From Candidatus Delongbacteria bacterium (GTDB lineage Bacteria > CAIWAD01 > BS150m-G50), in NCBI GenBank assembly GCA_016784425.1, contig JADHUQ010000019.1:1-19518 (forward strand): a stretch of 19,518 nt of DNA. Reading direction: 5' to 3'. Position 1 is the stretch's first letter. Every line of letters begins with the position of its first letter. This document shows, piece after piece, positions 8,386 through 14,295 of the stretch. The notes under the pieces are model-generated. The model had not been told where the DNA came from. It did no database searches and saw only the letters and a program-made list of their open reading frames with translations. A program made the position numbers and the translations under genes.

Positions 8386-10665
8386 TCAATCGTTCGAGTT
8401 CCCGGCTAACTCTGTGGCCCGCATGGCGGTCAGAGCGGTCAGTTGGAAAACATCGGTTACATTCGGCTTGCGCTGCAGGACATTCACCGCACTGTTCATA
8501 CCAATCAGAATCGGACCGACTTTAGCGATTCCACCCAGCTCACTGACCAGTTTGTAGGCGATGTTACCGGAGTGCAGATTGGGGAAAATCAGCACATTTG
8601 CGGGAGATCTGAGATCGGAAAACTGGAAATCCTCCCGCAGAATATCTGCACTGACAGCAGTATCTGCCTGCATCTCACCGTCGATAACCAGATCGGGGCG
8701 ACGTTCCTTGACCAACCTGACCGCTCTGGCCAGCTTGCGTGTATCGGTATGTTTTACCGATCCGAAATTTGAGAAGGAGAGCATGGCTATGCGTGGTTTC
8801 ACCTCAAGCTGTAACGCCAGGTCGGCTGTCTGTATAGCGATATCGGCGAGTTGCTCAGCAGTTGGATCAATGTTGACGGTAGTATCAGCGAAAAACTTGA
8901 TGTGATTCTTGAAAATGAGCATGTAAACACCCGCCACGATGTCCTGTGATTTATTACGGTTGATCTGCAGGAACGGACGCAGGGTATCAGGATAATGCGA
9001 ATGGGCACCTGCGACCACCCCGTCGACCCGCTTGTTCGCAAGCAGCATCGCAGCCAGATAAAATGGGCTGGTGCGGAGCAGATTCTCAGCCTCATTGGGC
9101 AGGATCCCCTCCCGCTGGCGCAGCTCCAGGAATTGAGCGGTCATTTTGTCCATCTCCACACAGCTGGCAGGGTCGATGACCTCCACCTGTTGCGGATCGA
9201 TATGGTATTCTTCGAACAGAGCCTTTACCCGGTTGGTATCACCGATAAGCACCGGGATTGCCAGTTCTTCATCCAGCACCGCCTTGCAGGAAGCAGCGAT
9301 CAACGGGCTGTTGCCTTCCGGGAAACAGATCCGGCGGAGATTCGCTTTGGCCTTGTTGATGATCTGGCGCATGATTACATGCGAATACCCCAGATGCTCC
9401 TCCAGTTTCTCGGTGTACTGATTGATCCAGGCGTCTACATCATCAACCTGCAGTCGCGCCTGCCCCCCTTCGATGGCAGCCCGGGCAACCGCCGGGGCTT
9501 CCCAGAGCAGCACCCTCATGTCGACCGGTTTGGGAATGATATACTCCCGGCCGAAGGAGAACTTGACCCCACCGTAGGCTCGTGATACATAATCCGGCAC
9601 ATCCTCCCTGGCCAGACTTGCCAGGGCGCGGGCGGCGGCGATTTTCATCTCCTCAGTGATGGCGGTGGCTCGTACATCGAGGGCGCCGCGAAAAATGAAA
9701 GGAAATCCCAGGACATTGTTGACCTGGTTTGGAAAATCGGACCGTCCCGTAGCCATGATCACATCATCACGAGCGGCAATGGCGTCAGGATAAGTGATTT
9801 CCGGATCAGGATTGGCCATGGCAAACACAATAGGATCTTTAGCCATCTTCTTCAGCATCTCCTGAGTGACAGCCCCCTTGACAGACAATCCGAGGAATAC
9901 ATCTGCACCCTCCATTGCTTCTGAGAGGGTACGCAACTCGGTGTCCCGGGCGAAATACTCCTTGTAGGGATTCATACCTTCTGATCGTCCCTGGTAGATG
10001 ACACCTTTTGTATCACAGAGGATGATGTTCCGGCGCTTGGCGCCCATCGTCTCGTAGAGCTTGCCGCAGGCGATACCGGCGGCTCCGGCCCCGTTGATCA
10101 CGATGGAGATCTCTTCAATATTTTTCCCTACCAGCTCCAGGGCATTAATCAAACCGGCGGCACTGATGATGGCAGTGCCGTGCTGGTCATCGTGGAAAAC
10201 AGGAATGTCCAGTGACTTCTTCAGTTTCTCCTCGATGTAAAAGCACTCCGGCGCTTTGATATCCTCCAGGTTGATACCACCAAAAGTCGGAGCCATCAGT
10301 TCACAGGCGCGGACGATCTCATCCTGATCCTCTGTATCCAGTTCGATGTCAAAAACATCGATATCGGCAAAGCGTTTGAAGAGAACCCCCTTCCCTTCCA
10401 TGACCGGTTTACCGCCCAGAGCTCCCAGATTCCCCAGCCCCAGCACAGCGGTACCGTTGGAAACTACCGCGACCAGATTTCCGCGGGCGGTATATTCATA
10501 GGCTTTTTCCGGATCCTTAGCGATCTCAAGGCAGGGATGTGCCACACCCGGCGTATAAGCGAGTGAAAGATCACGTTGTGTATCACAAGGTTTGGTCAGT
10601 GTAACTTCTATCTTTCCCTTGCGGCCACTGGAATGATACTCAAGGGCCTCTTTTCGAGTGATCAT
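8386..10665 (-). CDS. maeB: NADP-dependent malic enzyme, MaeB type with phosphotransacetylase-like domain
   Basis: Oxidative decarboxylation of malate to pyruvate with NAD(P) reduction, in the cytoplasm. The 759-residue product joins two units. The malic enzyme part (about 1-425) has SLAYTPGVA with the likely catalytic Y37, MEGKGVLFK (89-97), the metal-site residues E134 and D135 in INLEDIKAP and D160 in FHDDQHGTA, and the dinucleotide fold GAGAAG at 192-197. The C-terminal part (about 430-755) resembles phosphate acetyltransferase; in MaeB enzymes this domain is considered regulatory, responding to acetyl-CoA. I chose the ATG at 10665, which has AGGAG 5 nt upstream; the frame is open to 10710 but the extra 15 residues are not typical. 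The neighbouring genes are separated from it by more than 200 bp on each side, so it is probably monocistronic. Confidence 0.95.
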   Translation of the reverse strand: MITRKEALEYHSSGRKGKIEVTLTKPCDTQRDLSLAYTPGVAHPCLEIAKDPEKAYEYTARGNLVAVVSNGTAVLGLGNLGALGGKPVMEGKGVLFKRFADIDVFDIELDTEDQDEIVRACELMAPTFGGINLEDIKAPECFYIEEKLKKSLDIPVFHDDQHGTAIISAAGLINALELVGKNIEEISIVINGAGAAGIACGKLYETMGAKRRNIILCDTKGVIYQGRSEGMNPYKEYFARDTELRTLSEAMEGADVFLGLSVKGAVTQEMLKKMAKDPIVFAMANPDPEITYPDAIAARDDVIMATGRSDFPNQVNNVLGFPFIFRGALDVRATAITEEMKIAAARALASLAREDVPDYVSRAYGGVKFSFGREYIIPKPVDMRVLLWEAPAVARAAIEGGQARLQVDDVDAWINQYTEKLEEHLGYSHVIMRQIINKAKANLRRICFPEGNSPLIAASCKAVLDEELAIPVLIGDTNRVKALFEEYHIDPQQVEVIDPASCVEMDKMTAQFLELRQREGILPNEAENLLRTSPFYLAAMLLANKRVDGVVAGAHSHYPDTLRPFLQINRNKSQDIVAGVYMLIFKNHIKFFADTTVNIDPTAEQLADIAIQTADLALQLEVKPRIAMLSFSNFGSVKHTDTRKLARAVRLVKERRPDLVIDGEMQADTAVSADILREDFQFSDLRSPANVLIFPNLHSGNIAYKLVSELGGIAKVGPILIGMNSAVNVLQRKPNVTDVFQLTALTAMRATELAGNSND

Positions 10666-10698
10666 GATATCTCCTGTTGCAATATATGTTATGTCACA

Positions 10699-10715
10699 CG
10701 GGCTGTCCAAGCCCG
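10699..10715. repeat. 6-bp hairpin at the 5' end of the malic enzyme leader
   Basis: CGGGCT (10699-10704) and AGCCCG (10710-10715) form a perfect stem with a 5-nt loop. It overlaps the predicted transcription start of the malic enzyme gene, so it could be an operator at +1 or a stabilising 5' stem-loop in the mRNA. Confidence 0.6.
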
Positions 10716-10718
10716 GTC

Positions 10719-10724
10719 ATTATA
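10719..10724 (-). promoter_or_regulatory. Possible -10 element of the malic enzyme promoter
   Basis: On the minus strand a perfect TATAAT lies 54 bp before the ATG of the malic enzyme gene. The -35 region (around 10742-10747) is not a good match to TTGACA and overlaps an inverted repeat, which would fit a promoter depending on or blocked by a bound regulator. The start would be near 10712. This is a weak call based on one hexamer and its position. Confidence 0.45.
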
Positions 10725-10742
10725 TTCCTGTATGAGAAAAGC

Positions 10743-10766
10743 CACACTGGAAGCATCATCAGTGTG
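10743..10766. repeat. 7-bp inverted repeat upstream of the malic enzyme gene
   Basis: CACACTG (10743-10749) and CAGTGTG (10760-10766) are perfect arms with a 10-nt spacer. On the minus strand the stem is followed by a short T-rich run (CTTTTCTC), so it could act as a weak terminator for the HD-GYP transcript. It also overlaps where the -35 box of the malic enzyme promoter would lie, so an operator role is equally possible. Confidence 0.55.
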
Positions 10767-10904
10767 ATCAGGAGCAGGTCTTTACACATTCACCGTCTGT
10801 GTTGGTCAAAACCAAGGGGATCATATCGGGGCAACCAGATTCACTTTTCGTTAGAATTGCCTCGCCGGCATACCTGTCTGACGGATACCCGCGGATCGTC
10901 GGGA

Positions 10905-12854
10905 TTACTCTTCCGTAGCAGTGGTTTCGTCCAGAATCCGGTAGACCTCCTGCTCGGTGAACAGCTGCAGCAGATCGTTGTCAATCTTACCCGCTTCAGC
11001 TTCCCAACCCAGTATTTTAAGCGCTTTTTCCGTGCTGACAGCAGGTTTATAGGGACGGTCGGAAGCGGTCAGAGCGTCATAAATGTCTGCAACCGCAATG
11101 ATACGGCTTTCCAGGGGAATCTGCCCGGCCGGCAAACCGCTGGGATAGCCGGTGCCATCCAATTTCTCGTGGTGGGCACTGGCGATGAGGGTCAGCCTGC
11201 GCAAACCCTTCAGCCAGGGGATTCGTTGCAGGAATTCCTGGGTATGTGTCACGTGGGATTCGATCTGTACACGATCCTCCTCAGTCAGTGTACCACGTGG
11301 GATAGAGAGAATCTCACATTCCTCTTCTGTTAACAGCTGCTCCTCGGTATTATCCGGCAATTGGATAGTCATCCTGGTCATCTGTTGCAGCTGTTCCGGT
11401 GCTTCCTGTGGAAGTGGACTGGGGCGGTTGGCTGTCTGGACCACCTCCCAGTACTCCTCATATTGCTTCCTGACTGATTCATACTGCTCGCGTAATGTCA
11501 TCAGTGCAGCGCTGTCGCCGGCATCCCGTAGCAGGCTGGCAGCTTCACTGCAGTGAAATCGTGCTTCAAGAGCAGCAAAGGCCAGACCGAAACGCATCTG
11601 GATTGTGAGAAACTGATCCGGATACAACTTGTCCGCTTTCTCGAGCACCTTCTCTCGTACCCCTACCTTACCGAAATCATGCAGCAAGGTGGCGTATTTG
11701 AGTTCCTTAAGCTGTTCTGCGGTGAAAGATATACTGGTAAAAGGCTCCTCAGCTGAGGCTGTAACAGCTTCTGCCAGCGCCAGCGAAAGTTGTGACACAC
11801 GCTGGGAATGGCCGGAAGTACAGGGATCCCGCGATTCAATCGCCTTCACCGCCGCGACCACAAAACCCTCGAAGAGCGCCTCGATGTTTTCGTACAGTTG
11901 GCTGTTCTCCAAAGCTACTGCGGCCTGTGACGCCAGTGAGGAGACAAACTCCTCATGACGCTCGGTAAATCGACAAACCTCCCGTTCAAAATCCTCCGGC
12001 GTCTTTAAACGACTGTCATTGGACAGCTTGGCGTTGATCAGCTGCACAACACCGATGATTTCCTGATGGTGGTTGCGCATTGGCACCAGCAGCATCGACT
12101 TGGAACGGTAACCGGATTTTCCGTCCGCCACCTCGTAGTTGAAGCGGAACGGTGCTGACTCCGGAATACGATAGACATCGGGATAGTTGAGTATTTCACC
12201 GGTTACCGCTACATAACCGGCGAGGGAGGTGCGATCGAACGGGAGGGAAAACTCCTCCAGATCCATCTCCAGCGAATCGTTCTGAGCAGTTTTAAACTGC
12301 AGTTTCTGTTCACCATCTACCCGGGTGCTGACGTAGATACTACCGGAATCAGCCCGGGTGATGCCACGGGTCTCGGTCAGGATGCGGGAAAGGAGTCGAT
12401 CGATATCAAGCTCTGCGGAGAGTGCCCTGCCGACTTCATTAACCGTCTGCAGCTCGCGACGGTACAATTGCAACGCTTTAAAGAATTCTGGTTGTGGTTG
12501 ATGGGAGGAGAGGATATTGAGCGCCTGTCGCAGCAGTTTCTCCAGTAACGGGGGCGCCAGCGGTTCGGCGCTCTGAAAGAAAAGCCGTTCCAATTCCGGG
12601 TCGACACGATTGATCGTCTCCAGTTTACCGGCATAAACAACCAGCAACGAGAGGTCTGTGGTTGTGTTGGCAAGAGCATCGCGCAGTGTCGTGCCGTCTT
12701 CCTGCAGGAATTGCTCATCCAGCAGCAGGATTGTGGTCGGGGGGAGTTGCTCAAGCAGACCGGGATCCAGTTCGCTGAATTGCAGGGTGCTGAACGCTTC
12801 GCGAATGGTCTCAGTCTGACGGTAGTAACTCGCCGTACAGATTACATGAATCAT
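10905..12854 (-). CDS. GAF domain/HD-GYP cyclic-di-GMP phosphodiesterase-like protein
   Basis: Probable signalling phosphohydrolase of 649 residues; HD-GYP domains generally hydrolyse cyclic-di-GMP. The first 130 residues have a receiver-like alpha/beta look (TILLLDEQF at 41-49, LLVVYAGK at 70-77) but no clear phospho-acceptor. A GAF sensor domain spans about 145-325. The HD-GYP domain spans about 328-640, with GHSQRV (H349), LHDFGKVG (H392, D393), H534, HHEKLDGTGYP (H561, H562, GYP 569-571) and VADIYDALTASDRPYK (D590). All expected metal ligands appear present. About 115 residues (404-518), rich in Glu and Gln, are inserted between the HD and HH motifs. There is no transmembrane segment, so it should be cytosolic. 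Its ATG overlaps the stop of the acyl-CoA dehydrogenase gene by ATGA, indicating translational coupling, with AAGG just upstream. The GAF ligand is unknown. Confidence 0.92.
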   Translation of the reverse strand: MIHVICTASYYRQTETIREAFSTLQFSELDPGLLEQLPPTTILLLDEQFLQEDGTTLRDALANTTTDLSLLVVYAGKLETINRVDPELERLFFQSAEPLAPPLLEKLLRQALNILSSHQPQPEFFKALQLYRRELQTVNEVGRALSAELDIDRLLSRILTETRGITRADSGSIYVSTRVDGEQKLQFKTAQNDSLEMDLEEFSLPFDRTSLAGYVAVTGEILNYPDVYRIPESAPFRFNYEVADGKSGYRSKSMLLVPMRNHHQEIIGVVQLINAKLSNDSRLKTPEDFEREVCRFTERHEEFVSSLASQAAVALENSQLYENIEALFEGFVVAAVKAIESRDPCTSGHSQRVSQLSLALAEAVTASAEEPFTSISFTAEQLKELKYATLLHDFGKVGVREKVLEKADKLYPDQFLTIQMRFGLAFAALEARFHCSEAASLLRDAGDSAALMTLREQYESVRKQYEEYWEVVQTANRPSPLPQEAPEQLQQMTRMTIQLPDNTEEQLLTEEECEILSIPRGTLTEEDRVQIESHVTHTQEFLQRIPWLKGLRRLTLIASAHHEKLDGTGYPSGLPAGQIPLESRIIAVADIYDALTASDRPYKPAVSTEKALKILGWEAEAGKIDNDLLQLFTEQEVYRILDETTATEE

Positions 12855-13996
12855 CTGCCCTTGTAGATTTCGAATCCGATAATCAATCGCTGTATCTGGC
12901 TTGTACCTTCATAAATCTGGAATATTTTGGCATCCCGGTAGAGTTTCTCGACCGGGTATTCCTTGTTGAAACCGTACCCGCCATAGATCTGAACTGCGTC
13001 AGTAGCAATACGGACGGCTGCGTCAGCGGCGTGGCGCTTGGCCATGGCAGCCGCCAGCTTGTTGGATTTCCCGATATCCAGCAGCCAGCTGGCTTTGTGG
13101 GTAAGCATACGGCCAATCTCAACATCGGTAGCCATATCGGCCAACATGAATTTCACCGACTGGTGTCCTGAGATGGGTACATCGAAAGCTTTCCGTTCAC
13201 TGGCGTAATCACGAGCGTATTCAAAGGCGGCACGCCCCAGACCGACCGCCGCCGCTGCCACCATCGGACGGGTGATATCGAAAGCACCCATGGCCAGCAG
13301 AAAACCACGCCCTTCCCGACCGACCACATTCGCTTCCGGAATTTCAACATCGGTAAAGCTGATGGCACGGGTGTCGGAAGCGCGCTGACCCATGTTGTTT
13401 TCCTTTTTACCGACCTCTACCCCCGGTGATCTGGCATCCACCCAGAAACCGGTAAGTCCGCGGGCACCACGGGCAGGATCACTGGAAGCCAGTACAAACA
13501 TCCAATCCGCATGTCCGGCAGAGGTGATCCACATCTTGTTGCCGTTGAGAATGTACTTGTCACCCTTCTTAATAGCGGTGGAAGCGACTGCCGCCACATC
13601 TGAACCGGCATTCGGTTCTGTGACACAGTAACAGGCCAGTGTAAATTCTTCAATGAACTGGGGAAAGACTCTCTTCTTCATCTCTGTGGAAGCACCGTAC
13701 ATTAAAGGCGCCAGAGCCAGTGTGTTGGCCTCCATGGCTGTCCCGATACCGGTACAGGCGGCTCCGATCTCCTCTGAGATCAGGGCACCATCAACACTGC
13801 TCAGACCCAGGCCACCATACTCTTCCGCCAGGTGGATGTTCATCAAGCCGACATCAAATGCCTTTTTCAGTATCTCTTTGGGAAAATCACCAACCTCGTC
13901 GTAATGGGCCGCTTTCGGTTTGATTTCTTTCTCTGCAAAATCACGCGCCAGAGCTTTGAATTCCTGTTGTTCTTCCGACAGTGAGAAATCAATCAT
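12851..13996 (-). CDS. Acyl-CoA dehydrogenase
   Basis: FAD-dependent enzyme that introduces the alpha-beta double bond into acyl-CoA thioesters and passes electrons to ETF. The 381-residue length fits the short/medium-chain family. The N-terminal helical domain begins IDFSLSEEQ. The first signature, CYCVTEPNAGSD, is in the middle beta domain, and WITSAGHADWMFVLA lines the flavin region. The C-terminal helical domain has the second signature QIYGGYGFNKEYPVEKLYRD and IYEGTSQIQRLI, in which E363 is at the position of the catalytic base of medium-chain enzymes. The ATG at 13996 has GGAGG 5 nt upstream; a GTG two codons earlier is less likely. It is the first gene downstream of a perfect sigma-54 promoter (14179-14195), with a leader of about 170 nt, and is coupled to the HD-GYP gene. 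The acyl chain specificity cannot be read from sequence. Confidence 0.95.
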   Translation of the reverse strand: MIDFSLSEEQQEFKALARDFAEKEIKPKAAHYDEVGDFPKEILKKAFDVGLMNIHLAEEYGGLGLSSVDGALISEEIGAACTGIGTAMEANTLALAPLMYGASTEMKKRVFPQFIEEFTLACYCVTEPNAGSDVAAVASTAIKKGDKYILNGNKMWITSAGHADWMFVLASSDPARGARGLTGFWVDARSPGVEVGKKENNMGQRASDTRAISFTDVEIPEANVVGREGRGFLLAMGAFDITRPMVAAAAVGLGRAAFEYARDYASERKAFDVPISGHQSVKFMLADMATDVEIGRMLTHKASWLLDIGKSNKLAAAMAKRHAADAAVRIATDAVQIYGGYGFNKEYPVEKLYRDAKIFQIYEGTSQIQRLIIGFEIYKGR

Positions 13997-14111
13997 CTTC
14001 ACCTCCAGCGGTTAAAAGGGGGCATAACATAAAGCCCGGTGGCCAGGCTGATAGAAAAAGCCTGAGTGGCGCCCCGAGCCCCGGTAATGTCACTATGGCT
14101 ACAAAAGTATT

Positions 14112-14117
14112 ATTATA
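14112..14117 (-). promoter_or_regulatory. Possible secondary sigma-70 -10 element for the acyl-CoA dehydrogenase
   Basis: A perfect TATAAT lies on the minus strand within the leader downstream of the sigma-54 promoter. No good -35 is present at 16-18 nt spacing (TTTGTA or GTTTGT). If active it would provide a sigma-54-independent basal level. Confidence 0.3.
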
Positions 14118-14140
14118 AGCCGACGCAGGCAAGTACAAAC

Positions 14141-14202
14141 GCCACCAGCGGTATCGCAGAGACAAATCTCTCACAGATAAGCAATTTCAGTGCCACCAGC
14201 GG
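14141..14202. repeat. Direct repeat GCCACCAGCGG, two copies 51 bp apart
   Basis: The identical 11-mer GCCACCAGCGG occurs at 14141-14151 and 14192-14202. On the minus strand the right copy contributes the TGGC of the -24 promoter box; the left copy starts a similar arrangement whose TTGC is one base too far away. The pair could be regulator sites or the remnant of a promoter duplication. Confidence 0.6.
14179..14195 (-). promoter_or_regulatory. Sigma-54 (-24/-12) promoter for the acyl-CoA dehydrogenase/HD-GYP operon
   Basis: On the minus strand the sequence reads TGGCAC, five bases TGAAA, then TTGCTT. This matches the sigma-54 consensus TGGCAC-N5-TTGC at every defined position, with GG and GC exactly 10 nt apart. 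Transcription should start near 14169, leaving a leader of about 170 nt before the ATG at 13996. A sigma-54-type activator gene lies divergently 100 bp away, which strongly supports function. A small hairpin AGAGA/TCTCT (14158-14171) sits at the predicted start. Confidence 0.88.
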
Positions 14203-14203
14203 C

Positions 14204-14220
14204 GTTAAAACCGTTTTTAC
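14204..14220. promoter_or_regulatory. Candidate operator: 8-bp inverted repeat between the divergent promoters
   Basis: GTTAAAAC (14204-14211) and GTTTTTAC (14213-14220) form an inverted repeat with one mismatch around a central C. It ends at the -35 box of the activator promoter (14221) and begins 9 bp behind the -24 box of the opposing sigma-54 promoter. A regulator bound here could repress one promoter and touch the other. No protein is assigned; the activator encoded next door is the first candidate. Confidence 0.4.
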
Positions 14221-14249
14221 TTGTTGCACTGGCGACCTCTTTCTATAAT
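14221..14249 (+). promoter_or_regulatory. Sigma-70 promoter of the sigma-54-type activator gene
   Basis: TTGTTG (14221-14226) and a perfect TATAAT (14244-14249) are separated by 17 nt. The predicted start near 14256 gives a leader of about 40 nt before the ATG at 14296. The activator would therefore be expressed independently of the sigma-54 promoter facing the other way. Confidence 0.75.
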
Positions 14250-14295
14250 GCTCCTCGCCTGCTTCCCGGTGCCTCACACCTGGAAGGAGTTTCCC

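Noticed and set aside
8995..9585. Plus-strand open frame of 196 codons
   Set aside because: Entirely antisense to the malic enzyme gene, with no ribosome binding site or domain signal.
10677..11333. Plus-strand open frame of 218 codons
   Set aside because: Mostly antisense to the HD-GYP gene; composition looks like a frame shadow.
14125..14144. Second sigma-54-like element in the left copy of the direct repeat (TGGC...TTGC)
   Set aside because: GG and GC are 11 nt apart instead of the required 10, so it should not be a functional -24/-12 promoter.
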